Positions 1 to 13,100 of a DNA stretch of 64,000 nucleotides are shown here, one piece after another (within the stretch, counting starts at the first letter, position 1; every line of letters starts with the position of its first letter). Source of the DNA: Erpobdella octoculata (lineage: Eukaryota; Annelida; Clitellata; Hirudinida; Erpobdellidae). The stretch is from positions 39,129,953 through 39,193,952 of the forward strand of contig OZ022242.1 in the NCBI GenBank assembly GCA_963978895.1, read 5' to 3'. The position numbers were made by a program, and so were the translations under genes. The notes under the pieces were generated by a model. It made no database searches, was not told the DNA's origin, and was given only the letters and a program-made list of their open reading frames with translations.

Positions 1-2518
1 TGAGTTTTGTAGTCGTGAAGGCGTCATCTGGAAGTTCCGAACTAGGCTCGGTCGAAGGAGGTCGCAGTTCTTCCCTCAGTTCGTACGTGTCAACGATATA
101 AAGATTCGTTAGACTCCCTCGGTCCTCCGCTTGGAGTCTGCTGCTGGCTCTGGCGGCAAGGTTGGGAGTGGATGCGGAAAGATATTTGCTAAACAACGAG
201 TCTGAATCTGAGAATACATCCTCATCGTCGTCGCCGTCGCAAGACTTATGTTCTTCGGGAAGATGAGTCATCGAAGTCACATGATCTCTGAGCTGGCCAA
301 TTAGCAGTGGCGTGTCATCTGAAGAAAGAAATAAGGAAAGAAATAAAGTTAGAGTTGTTGCATTTTTCTCTCGAAAAAAAAACAAAACCGAAAAAAAAAC
401 TGAGTTATTTGGATGATTCTTAGCTTGAAAATGTGGTGACAGGCTGTGCAGGAAGAAGACTAAAAGTAAACTTATCAAATGCAACAACTCGAAAAAAAAT
501 GAAAGCTTGTCTGAATCAAGACTTAAAAGTATTTTGGTCATTTAGGAATGTTCTGTAAAGAATTTTAATCAAACAGCAACATTGCTCTCATCAGTAATAC
601 AATTTACTTAGCAGGTTAGTTATGCTATCATGTCTTCTTCCTGCTAGACAGATGGTCAGATGAAAATGGCTTTAAAATAGTGAACCAGTAATATAGACAT
701 TATCACAGAAGTACATCAACCACATAATTAATTACATTGTTCAACTGCAAAAATTGGATTGTAACTGGCTAAATTTTAACTGCCTAAACGACTACAAGGT
801 AAATGCCTACAAATTTCCTAGTATTCGGCAGTATCGGCAAAAGATGAGAACAACTAAATTCAAAAAATAAAAAAAAATAAAACGTCGATGATTGTCAGCT
901 TGCATTATTTAAAAACTATAAAGAAACAAACCAGGATCACTGGATTGGTTATCTCCCAGAGAGATGCGCAAGATGTCGATAGCCGTCACGACCTGAGATG
1001 AAGATTTGTTCTTTTTGTTCTTCGGGTAGCGAGAGTAGAACCAGTTTCCCGTCTGCGATTCCAGTTCTCTGTTGTTTATAAAAAAAAGAAAGAAATTTAA
1101 ACGGAAAAAATTTATAAGAAATTTTAATATTTATCCATAAAACTAGTAAATTGGTAGTATTATACTAACAGAACTTTAAGGCAGACAAGACAAAGCCATG
1201 TCCTACTGTTGAGCAGTTGTCGACACTTCTTGCACACCCTCAGCCGGCACTTGGAACAGACTTGTCCCCTGTTGAACAGCCAGCCGAATTCCTGAAGGCA
1301 CCTACCGCAAATCTTGGTCGCATCGAACGAGATGCGCGAAAACTCCTGCGCTCGTAGCTCCCTGATTTCTCTTTTCAGTTGGCTAATAAAGTTATTAATA
1401 GGTGGAAATGAAACGAGTGAAAAACAAGCGCTGAGTAGTTACTCTAGCTACCAGCACAGAACTTTTTTAATGATTTTCATGCAGTAATAATAAGAATATA
1501 AGTTACTAGTTTCATTGTAGTACAATAGAATGAAAAGTGAGCTTGCTAAAGAAATAAACGTTACATTATGAGATAGCAGGTTTAAAAATCATCAATAAAG
1601 ATAAAGATATCTTTATAATACAGCTAGTAAATTTTTTTTTATGAATGATTCACTTTCTAATAATTATTCAAATGCAAGTGATTGGAAGATAGTATAATTT
1701 ATTCTAAATTATTTATAGATAAATTATTCTTTTTACAGTACAACAGCAGCGGTAGGTATGCCTTCTCTATGCATAATAATATGAATATTAGAAACCAACA
1801 GACAGAACTGAGTGACTTTCAGGACACAAACAAAGCAATTGGTCGGGAATGTGAACGAGAACGATGAGATGACGTTATTGCATGAATGTAATTATCAATG
1901 GGAATGTGAACGATGACATTTTGTTGCATGCATGTGATTATCAACCAATTTTGTTTAACAAAAACAATTGGCATTTCTTCCAAATAAATGTATATATTGT
2001 ATTATTGATTGATTACCACTAAAACTTCATGAAGATCAGACTGAGAATTTTAAAATTATCTAAATATTTTTAAGTATTTTTTGAAGCAGTTGGAATTATT
2101 TCAAATATCATTAAACCGCATTATTAATGTTTGCTCATAATTATATCATTAAAAAATGTATTTTTGAGCTTTCATGTATCAGCATACATATATTTGAAAT
2201 ATTTTTGAACATTACTGATTATAGTTTTTTTGCGCTATAAAATACCAAAAAAGCAAATCTAAAAAAATAAATAAATCAAACTCACTCAAGTCTTTCTTCT
2301 TCTTTTCTTTGGAGGTTTTCATCTCTAGCAAGAACCGCCAAAATGGCGTCTCTTTCGTCTGGAGTTAAAAAGTCAAGATCCAACGGCGTGTTCCGATCGT
2401 CCGACGACATTACCGTGTGGTTGCTGTTTATGTCGTCGGAAGACATTTTTGTGTAGTTGTTGATTTCCAGGTTGTTGGAAATGATTTGTAAGTGGTTGTT
2501 GCTGTCGTTTGAAGACAT
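1..2518 (-). CDS. SYTL: Synaptotagmin-like protein (SYTL/bitesize), 5' part; gene continues off the left edge
   Basis: Exons on the minus strand: 2518-2286, 1382-1170, 1068-932, 318-1; phases 2, 2 and 1 close exactly. The first in-frame ATG is at 2518, with an in-frame TAA at 2566-2564. The product opens with low-complexity MSSND/MSSDD repeats, then a SHD1 helix (LDFLTPDERDAILAVLARDE). A FYVE-like zinc finger follows (CGRCLQEFGW...CSKCRLRVCKKC...WLCLVC) and then the SHD2-like SQTGNWFY segment. This order is the Rab27-binding Slp-homology region of SYTL/exophilin proteins, which tether Rab27 vesicles to the plasma membrane. The last visible exon is acidic and serine-rich linker. The tandem C2 domains expected in the family would lie beyond base 1. 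A rabphilin or melanophilin relative is the alternative; the SHD1 wording favours SYTL. Confidence 0.85.
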
Positions 2519-3561
2519 TTTGTGTAGTTGTAGTTGTTGTTGTTGATGAAGCACCACTAATGTTTATTTATTCATTTTGATCAGGAATTATCCTTTGCAC
2601 GATGGTAAGACTTTCTTAGAATGACTCAGAAGACAGTATTAAAACAATAATTGCAGGGAATCCAAACAAATTTTACGATATCCTTGGACGATCGTGTCTG
2701 CAACCTGGAAAATAAAAAAGTTAAAAGATAATAAAAAAAAGCTGTATTGTTGATTGATATATATAAAAAAACAAAATTCAACTTACTAAAACAAAATAAA
2801 TAAACAGATTATACAATTTAAATTATTTTTAACTGGAAAATTCTCAATAACTTTTCTATTAACAACTCCATTTTTCATCATCAGAAGTAGCCCAGAAGGA
2901 GAAAAAGAGAGAGAAAGAAAGAGATCTATTGATCACATCAACTTGCCCTCTCACTTCTCTCTTTTCTTATTGAACAGTTTACCATCTGCAGTTTCATTGA
3001 TCAGCTCAGCTGAGACACTTTAGATATCATTCCTTGTCATGTATGTGTGAGTTACTCTGTTTTGTAGTACTATGAAATATTTTTTAAATAAAAAAAACCA
3101 TTCAGCATGACACCAATGTCCTCCTAAATCGTAAAACTTACAAAAAAATTAATATTGTCGCTAAAATTCGCTTTATTTTAAGAAACAAAAAAAAATAAAT
3201 TTCTATTAGGCAAGCTAAATTATCCGCAGTGACGCTTTTACTCACTTAGCAATTTAGTAGTGGTTGTCACTTTCAACTCTGTCTTATTCTAAAATTCTAA
3301 AAGCTCTATCAATAGCCCATCAAGAACAGCCCTCATCACCTACGTCATAGCTTTCGGACCGCCCCTTTGTATTGCTTACTTTTGAAATATTGATGCTTCA
3401 ACAATTTTTTAAACCAATTTTTTGTGGCTTGTTGTATTGCCATATTGGTGGGGTAAATACTTAAAAACGTAAATAAGAAAGATGCTAGATCTTAGAACTC
3501 TCCCAAACAGATCTGAATTAAAATATTACAAAACATAAAAATTTTACTGAAATAATCTTAC

Positions 3562-3635
3562 CTGCTCGTTAGAATTAAAATTTCTTGGAATTTCGTTCTG
3601 GGCTTTCGTGAGTTGTTCTAAAATCCAATCACCCA
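3562..3635 (-). other. Possible noncoding 5' exon of SYTL
   Basis: On the minus strand this 74-base segment is preceded by a pyrimidine-rich acceptor (TTGTTTTTAG) and followed by a strong donor (GTAAGA). The next candidate acceptor on that strand (CATTAG at about 2560) lies just before the SYTL first coding exon. One frame is open across it, but that frame does not join the SYTL frame, so a 5' UTR exon is the simplest reading. RNA evidence is lacking. Confidence 0.25.
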
Positions 3636-3938
3636 CTAAAAACAACCAGGTCACGAGCGTTCCAACAGGTGATAAAGAAATTTTTAAAATTTTCTTTTAT
3701 TAAAAAATTAATTATTTATTAATTTTTAATATTATTCAAATGTTTTTAAAACAGTTGATTATTGTAAATTTTAAATTGGTAAATGTATCATTTTAAATTT
3801 AAAACGTAAAAATAAATTAAAAAAAAAATAAATTTTAAATCTAAAATAAATTTGTATTAACAATAGAAAAAACATTTATTCAGAAAATGCGTCTTCGAGT
3901 ACGGCTTCGCCATCGTTGTGTTTGGTTGTAGGTAATAA

Positions 3939-3946
3939 GCGGGAAA
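3939..3946 (+). promoter_or_regulatory. E2F-type octamer upstream of TOP2
   Basis: GCGGGAAA is a perfect match to the E2F consensus GCGSSAAA (TTTSSCGC), 180 bases before the TOP2 ATG. Topoisomerase II is cell-cycle regulated in animals. The match is seen; function is inferred. Confidence 0.45.
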
Positions 3947-4125
3947 GGATCGGAGCTTGTTTAATTCATAACGACATAATTATTTAATCTTAGAAATATA
4001 TAGTTTTAGTTTGAAAAATTAATATTTGTTGATAGCTGATCAGTCCTATAAAAATTATACTGTTTCGCTCTTTAGCGCATCTATCTAAAAGTAAAGGATT
4101 TTTTCATCGGCAATCTATCAACAAA

Positions 4126-7100
4126 ATGGCTTTCAAAGATGGCAAGATAACGGTACATATTTTCAAAGTGTTGCATTATTCACTGTACTTGGGTTTATTT
4201 GTATTAGCTAAATAGAATTGTTTTTTCTCCATTTGTTAGTCTTTATTTGCCAAAATGTCTTCTAATAACCCTGCTGAAAGAAATGGGGCTGAAGAGCCAA
4301 TGTCCGATGGCGACGATTCTTTTGCTGCACCACCAGCTGCTGCTGCTGAGGTTAAGAAAGGAAAAAAGATGTCAATTGAGAGAATTTACCAGAAAAAGAC
4401 TCAACGTGAGCACATCATCATCAGGCCCGACACGTACATTGGATCTGTTGAGAAAACAACTCAGGTTTTTGTCTTGAAAGCATTTTTTATCTGTTTTACT
4501 ACTATTTGTCGGTAGACTTTTGTTATATTTTCATGCTTTTGCTTGCGGCTTGTAGTCGTCATTAAATTATTTCGTTAAGCGTTTCCAGGATAGCTTTCTC
4601 TGTGATGAGACGCTGGCTGTTGTATATTGTATAAGTTTTCTATTCCATACATTCAGCCATAATTTCTTGACATGACTGGTTTGTTTTGCAGCCGATGTGG
4701 GTGTACGACGAAGAATCGGAAAGCATGGTTCTCAGAGAAATCACATTCGTGCCTGGTCTCTACAAGATATTTGATGAAATTCTAGGTGGGATAATTTTTT
4801 TTTGGTACATTGTAACTAATTGCAGTTGATTTTGTTTGTTCCTGTTAGGGTTAGTTAAGTTGATAATGTCTTTCAGCTGTAATTTATTACAATTAATAGA
4901 TTGGTTCATAAGTTGACCAATGAAAAGTTTTAGATTACTTTATATAAATTATTTAACTAAATTTAATAAAGCCTAAATAAATGTATTGTTAATTTTATTT
5001 ATAGTAAATGCCGCTGATAACAAGCAAAGGGATCCGCAAGGAATGACAACGATTAAAATCGATATTGAACCGTAAGACAAAAAAATTATTAATTTATTTT
5101 TACTTAACAATTAATTTATCATAATATTTTAAATATTGCTACTGAGAATGTTTTTCATCAGCTTTGATTTTTTTTGTCATTTGCATACAGAGATCAAAAC
5201 AAGATAATGATATGGAACAACGGCAAAGGAATTCCCGTTGTGACGCACGCCAAGGAAAAGTGCTACGTCCCGACTCTTATATTCGGTCACTTGTTGACCG
5301 GCAGTAACTTTCAGGATGACGAGAAAAAGGTTACAGGTGAGTTGTAACAAGTTTGTGTACCAGTCGATCTTGATGGTCACAGGTGATCTGTAACTGTAAC
5401 GAGTTTGTGTACCTGTCGATCTTGATAGGATTTCTTTTAGAAATGTATTTATTTATTGTGGATGTCTGTAACGAGTTTGTGTACCTGTCGATCTTGAAGG
5501 TCACAGGTGATCTGTAACGAGTTTGTGTACCTGTTGATTTTGTAGGGATTTCTTTTAGAAATTTATTTATTTATTGTGGACGTCTTATATTATTCCAGGT
5601 GGAAGAAACGGTTACGGAGCAAAACTGTGCAACGTTTTCAGTAAGAAATTTGTCGTGGAAACTCAGTCGAACGAATACAATTTGTGCTTTAAGCAGGTCG
5701 GTCGCTTTAATCGTCGGGAAAACTTTTTTTTTACCTTTAATGATTTATTTTAAATCTTTAGTCGGCTGAAAATATGTTTTATATCATAAATTTCAATACT
5801 TGTAGACCTGGACTGATAACATGAGCCTTGCGAGCGAACCGAAAGTTATTAAATCCAAAGGTGAAGATTTCACCTGCGTGACATTCTACCCCGACCTCGA
5901 AAAATTCAAAATGGACGTTCTCGACAAGGACATCGTTGACCTCTTCAAAAGAAGAGCATTCGACATAGTCGGGTCAACCCGAGGGGTCAAGGTCATACTC
6001 AATGGAAAGAAACTACAGGTCTGTTTGGGAAACGAAATTTGGTTTGCTGTCTTTTATTTGTTTGTCACACGCGTGAATTCTTTCAATCCTTTTTTTTCTG
6101 TTGCAGGTAAAAAATTTCAAGGAATACGTCGACTTATACCTGAAAGGAAAGACCGACGAAAACGACCAACCGTTGAAAGTGATCTTCGAAACTGCCAACG
6201 ATCGCTGGGAGGTCGGGGTCACTCTGAGCGAAAAAGGATTTCAACAAGTCTCGTTCGTCAACAGCATTGCAACTACAAAGGTTTGTTGTTGTTGTGATTG
6301 TTTTTAAAATTTTAGATGACTGCTTCAGTTTTAGATGGTATAGATGTAAGTTGATTACAGATATCTTATTTTTTTATTGACATTATGTTTGTACTGAAAT
6401 TATGTTTGTACTTACACTATTTTTGTACCGACAGGGAGGCAAACACGTGGATTACATAGCTGATCAAATTGCCGGTAATCTCATCGAAGTCATAAAGAAG
6501 AAGGAAAAGAAAGCAGGAATTAGCGTTAAACCTTTCCAGGTGAGTTTCATTTCTACGAGTTGATTGGTTGTTTAAATGAATTAGAATTACCTTTCCAGGT
6601 GTGTTGTATTTCTACGAGTTGATTGGTTGTTTAAATGATTTTTGTTTAATTAATTAATTAATAATTTGGTATAGCTGTTTAATGGCGAATTATTTTAAAA
6701 CGCTTGGTTTCTTATATGACTGATGATGACTTTATTCAATTAATACAGGTAAAGAACCACATGTGGGTTTTCGTAAATTGCCTGATAGAAAATCCCACGT
6801 TCGACTCGCAAACAAAGGAGAACATGACACTCCAGCTGAAAAGTTTCGGATCAAAGTGCCAGCTGTCGGAAAAATTCTACTCCAGCGTAAGTGCTTGTTG
6901 CTGATGATGTTTGTGTCGATTCATTGTGTATTTCTGCACGAACTCTTTTTATATGTAAGATTACAAATTTTTGTTTAAATAAAATCAAGTTGATGTTTTT
7001 TTTAGCAAAGAAAATTGTCGGCCATTGATTGAATATTTCATATAATTACAGTTGTTTTTATTGTTGTTCTTATGCAGGCAGCAAAATGTGGAGTGATCGA

Positions 7101-10100
7101 GGCAATACAAACTTGGATGAGGTTTAAACAACAAACCCAGCTCAACCAGAAATCGGGAGCGAAACGTTCAAAACTGAAGGGCATTCCCAAGTTGGACGAT
7201 GCGAACGATGCCGGAACTAAAAACTCGCAAGGATGCACTCTCATCCTTACTGAAGGAGATTCCGCCAAAACCCTGGCTGTGGCAGGACTTGGTGTGGTCG
7301 GCAGGGATCGGTACGGAGTTTTCCCACTCAAGGGTAAAGTTCTGAATGTCAGGGATGCTCTCCATAAACAGGTGGGTTTTTTGTGGGGTCACTATGGGAA
7401 TGTAGTACTTGTTACTATGGTGATGTGCGGGTGTTCGAGCTTTGTTTCTTATGGTTTGTTTCTATGACGTCTATTGTCTTGGTTTCAGATCATGGATAAC
7501 TCTGAGATCAACAACATCATCAAGATCATCGGACTTCAGTATAAGGAGAAATATGACAGTCCAGAATCTCTGGTGAAATTGAGGTATGAGGAAACCAAAG
7601 ATTGTTATTAAGATTCTTGTTGTATTGATCTTGTGGGGTAGTTGTTATACATAAGCACATGGTTTAATACTTGAATATCGGTAGGACTGGTTTGTTGTCG
7701 TGATGATGTGAATTGGTGATTGGATGGTTTGAAATAAATCTGTGGTTCAATATTAGCATATATTAATTTAAAAATATGGCAAGTTGATGGTGATTTGATG
7801 GTTTAAAATAAATATGTCGTTGAATATTAACATACATATTAATTTAAAGATACGGCAAGTTGATGGTGATGACAGATCAGGATCAAGATGGTTCCCACAT
7901 CAAAGGACTCCTCATCAATTTCTTTCATCACAACTGGCCTCATCTTCTTCAGCAGAAATTCATCGAACAATTCATTACTCCTATCGTCAAGGTAACAACT
8001 CGCAGCGAAATGCGTGTGATTTATCCAGACATTCTTATTATAATCTTGAGGATTTTAATTTTTTATATAAAATACTAAATAATACAAATAATACTAGATA
8101 ATCTTAAGGATCTGGAGATCTTGTAATGATGTCTCAATTTTTTTTCTTAATTATTTTTCAGGTAACAAAAAACAAAGTGGAAAAATCCTTTTACAGCTTG
8201 CCGGAGTTTGAGGAGTGGAAAACTGCGACGGAAAATTATCGTAGCTGGAAAGCAAAATACTACAAAGGTTTTTTTCATTAATCATGAATATTTAATTAGG
8301 CATGCTGGTAACTAATTATTCGTGTATTGAATTTTAATTGGGCTTGCTGGTAACTAATTATTCATGTATTGAATATTTAATTAGGCATGCTGGTAACTAA
8401 TTATTCATCTATTGAATATTTAATTAGCATGCTGGTAACTAATTATTCATCTATTGAATATTTAATTAGCATGCTGGTAACTAATTATTCAAGTTTGAAT
8501 AATTAATTAGGAATGCTGGTAACTAATTATTTGTCTATTGAAAATTTTTTCTTGAATTCTACTCCTACCAGGTTTGGGTACTTCGACTGCTAAGGAAGCC
8601 AAGGAGTACTTCAGTGACATGAACAAACACAGGATTGCATTCAGATACGTCGGGCCCGAAGACGATGCAGCCATCTTATTGGTCTGTTTCTAATTTATGA
8701 TAATGATTAAATTATTATTCATGAGCTAATTAATAATTAATTAATTGATTGAGCAGGCATTTAGTAAGAAAAAGATAGAAGAAAGAAAACAATGGCTAAC
8801 TAATTGGATGGAAGAGAGAAAAAGAAGAGCTCAGCTTGGGCTGCAAGAGGTGGGTGGGGCTTAATGGCAAATATTCGTATTACACTCAAAATGGTTTGAC
8901 ACAGTTGTCAAATAGCATTAGATCATATACCATGAGGTCGTATACCATGACATCATATACCATGGTCTCATTTAGATCACTCAGATTATAATTTTATTTC
9001 TCTCATTTTATAGGAGTACTTGTATGGCAAAGACACAAAAGCTGTCTCTTATAATGACTTTGTTAACAAAGAACTAATCCTCTACAGCAACATGGATAAT
9101 GAAAGATCCATCCCGTCCATTGTTGACGGTATGTCTAATGAATATTAATGATATAAATAATATTTGTATTTGCATAAATTAATTATAAATTTTTGAATGA
9201 ATATTCATTCAAGGTTTAAAACCTGGTCAGCGTAAAGTCATATTCACCTGTTTGAAGAGGAATCTCATTCGGGAAATTAAAGTTGCCCAATTGGCCGGTT
9301 CTGTCTCGGAGCACTCGGCCTATCACCACGGCGAAGTAAGTTGCAGAGATTTCTTTAAAAGATAGATTATCTTATCTGTGATCTTTTGTTGCGATAAATT
9401 TCTTTCTTCATCTCACGATTAGGCATCTCTCATGGCGACCATTATCGGATTAGCCCAGAATTTCGTGGGGAGTAACAATCTCAATTTACTTCTGCCTATC
9501 GGTCAGTTTGGCACAAGGCTCAGCGGGGGCAAAGATTCTGCCAGCCCTCGTTACATCTTCACGGCTCTCAGGTGTGTTGTAGTTGTAGTTGTAAATAAAG
9601 TTGGGTTGTTCTTGAGTGTTGTTGTTGTTCTTAAAACCAGTTATTGTTGAGATAATACTTTTAAACAACAAATTCTATCAGTCAAAGTTGTTCTTGTATT
9701 AATTTATATTTGAAAATAAATTTTATTTCTTTTTTCCTTCCTTCAAGTACTCTGGCCAGACACGTCTTCAACAAGTGTGACGACCCTTTGCTGAAATTTC
9801 TAGAAGAAGACAACACGAAGATCGAGCCCGAATGGTATGTTCCCATTCTTCCCATGGTATTGGTTAATGGTGCAGAAGGCATCGGAACAGGATGGAGTAC
9901 CAAGATTCCAAATTACGACATAAGAGAACTGGTCAATAACCTCAAGATGATGATCGAAGGCAGGCAACCTTTACCCATGGTGAGTTATTGAGAATTTTGG
10001 TAGAAATTGGGTGACTTGGTGGAGAGTGATAATTTATTAATGAGATGTTATATATTATTAATACTTTTTTTGACCATAATAAATAATAAAGCTGCTTAAA

Positions 10101-13100
10101 TATGTATAGATGTATATATATATAAGTACTCTTCTCGCTCGTACAGGTTCCGTCGTTCAAAAACTTCACAGGTGTGACGGAAATGATTGACAATACGAGG
10201 GTCATCTTCAGTGGTGAAATCTCAATTCTCGACGATAATACCATCGAAATAACTGAACTCCCTATTCGCGTCTGGACTCAGACTTACAAGGAATCTGTTC
10301 TTGAACCCATGCTACAGGGTACTGAGAAGATACCATCTGTGATCCAGTAAGTCCTCCATTTATTTATGTGTTTTTTGTTCTGTTTTTGATGCTGCTGAGG
10401 TGAAGTGGCACGTTTTGTTTTGATTTTTTAAATGTCCTAAAATGGGGCCGTGTTCAATTTTGTTAGTCTTAAATATATTTCATAAAAAAATTTTCTTGTT
10501 ATTCAGGGATTACAAAGAATACCACACGGACCTGACTGTAAGGTTTGTCGTCAAAATGTCCGCCGAAGCGATGCACAAAGCACGACAAGTCGGCATGCAC
10601 ACGTTCTTCAAATTACAAACTTCATTTGCTACTGCCTCCATGGTTGGTTCAATGTTTTCTTATTATTATTTCTGTGATTGGACCTGTTAGTTCAAGTTAG
10701 ATTCTTCACCTGTATATTTCAAACTTACCTACACCAGGTGTTGTTCGATTCCGCTGGTTGCATCCGACGTTACGAAACCGTTGAAGAAATCTTGAGAGAA
10801 TTTTATGAATTGAGGTTGGAGTTTTACAGAAGACGTAAAGATTACCTGGAATGCATGCTGTCTGCCGAATCTCTCAAGCTCGACAACCAGGCGAGGTTCA
10901 TTATGGAAAAAATCGATGGAATCATCGTTATTGGTTGGTTACTGTAATTTTTTGAGTTTATAAAGCGAGTGTAGTTGGTTGTTGAGATTGGCTGAGTTTA
11001 TGAAGCGGGTGTGGTTATATTTTGATAGAGTTTTTTTTAAATAAATTTTTATGTGATCTTCAGAGAATCAAGGGAAAAAGAATATCATAAAGATGTTAGT
11101 CACCAGGAAGTACGATTCCGATCCCGTCAAAGCATGGAAGAAAGTTCAAGCAAAACTTCAGGTTGTTTTTGTTTACCTTTTGTGGTTTTTGGCAGATTGC
11201 CAGCAGTGATGGCAAATTCTTATTCGCAAAATTATTAAATATTGAGGATTTTTTTAATTTGTCATTCGGCTACTGCAGGATCCTAGCAAGGTAACTAGTT
11301 AGCCTCAATATCATTATCATCACCAATATTATTTGGCTAATCAGAATTTCAGTTTATTCATTTATTTGTTTTAAATTTTTTGTTCTCTCCATTAATTAAT
11401 TGAAAATAATTTATTTCTTTAAATTTAGTTTTATATGATTAAATGTTTTTCAATTTATTTCAACATAAACATCTTTTTTTATTTAATTTTTCTTCGTTAT
11501 TATGAATATCTATATGTATGTATCGAATTGTATGCAATCGTATGTTTACCGTAAACAATTTTATGTGACCATCGGTTTGCGGATATATCACACGATATAA
11601 TTCCACATGCATATATATACAACTTTTTGTATTCCATCTATAGGCAGATGATGATGACGAAGCTTTGGATGGAGAGAAGGAAAAGGAGGAGGAAGCCAGC
11701 GGGCCGGATTACGACTATTTGCTGCGAATGGAGATTTTGAGCATGAGTTTAGAGAAGAAAGAAGAACTTCTGAAACAGAAGGAACTAAAATCAGAAGAGC
11801 TGTATAGATTGAGGAAAAAATTACCGACAGATTTGTGGATGGATGATCTCAACGCTTTCATTGCGGAGCTTGATGTTGGTAGACGATTTGTTTTCGTTTA
11901 TTCGATTTCATATCTTCATCGTTTTTTATGAATTCTCACAAACAGAAAGTAGAGCAACAAGAAAAAGATGACGAGCTTTCCAGTTTGAGTCACCCGTCCG
12001 GAAAAGCAGTGAAAGGAAAGGGCGGAAAGAAAGCCTTAGCGATCGAGGTCAGACCATCGGGAAAGGGAGTGAGGGTCGTGCCATCTACCGAAGCAATCAG
12101 AACTAAGGTGGAAGCAGCCGGAAAGAAAAAGAAGGCTCAAAAGGTTTGTTTTTCAGTGTGAGAAAAGGAAATAAATTTTAATTTAAATTGATGAATTAGT
12201 GAAAGTTATGTGCATACACGTGTTTACCTAAGACATATATGCGTTTTTTGTAATCCTGTGGTAATTTTTGGTACGAAAAATTAATTGCTTTAATATAGAA
12301 TTATAGTTGCTGATTAGTGGGAGGAATTTTTATGTTTTAATTTTTCTATAAAAAATTTTTTTTAATAATTAAACAGAAGAGTGATGAAAACGATGGTCTG
12401 GATGGCACAGAAGACAGATCTTTGGCAGAAAGACTTGGTGCCAGTGCTGGTGAGTTGCACACACAACATTGCTTATAATTATTATAACTATAACATATCC
12501 ATTAAAAACATAATAGTTGTGCTGAGATTTAAGAAAAAATGTTACAATAAATCTGTCAACCCTCAATTTAGAAAAACCGAAGAAAGTCAAAAAGCCGAGA
12601 GCTCCGAAAGAAAAGAAAGAAAAAACTACCCCTGTAAAGAGAGAAGCGAAAAAACCCAAGAAAAACCCATGGTCGGACGAAGATTCGGATGAAGGTGAAG
12701 GTGATGACATGAGTGGTGTGTTTTCTTCAGACGAAGAAGAAGACATGAAACCGGTAAACCATGATGGTGATGATGGTAATCGTGGAGACAGTTCATCGGA
12801 TGAATTTGTTGGTTGGTTCTTTTTTTTTTTTTCGATACTCGTTAAACTGTTTATTTATTTTTATTTTTTCATTTTTTATGATTAAATTAGTAGTTTGCTC
12901 TGAGATATATTTCTTTATAAAGAGCACGTTAAATAAATATAATAATAATAATAGTTATGATTGATTTATTTATGAAATTTTTATTTAAATCGTTTGTATT
13001 AGCCAAGAAAAAACCAAGCAAGACGAAGCCGTTTGATGACGAAGATGAGGATGAGGGGTCTGCCCCTCAGAGGCAGATGAATGTCGGAGATTCGATGGAC

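Larger units (their letters stand above)
2567..4125. other. Intergenic region between divergent SYTL and TOP2
   Basis: AT-rich DNA with no supported coding exon. It holds the putative promoters of the leftward SYTL gene and the rightward TOP2 gene. A purine run near 2896-2925 and a possible minus-strand exon at 3562-3635 are the only structured parts besides the E2F-like octamer at 3939. Confidence 0.5.

Noticed and set aside
3880..3914. Minus-strand ATG frame beginning MAKPYSKTHF
   Set aside because: Seventeen codons to a stop, only a weak donor, and joining it to the 3562-3635 segment gives a stop. Not supported as a gene.
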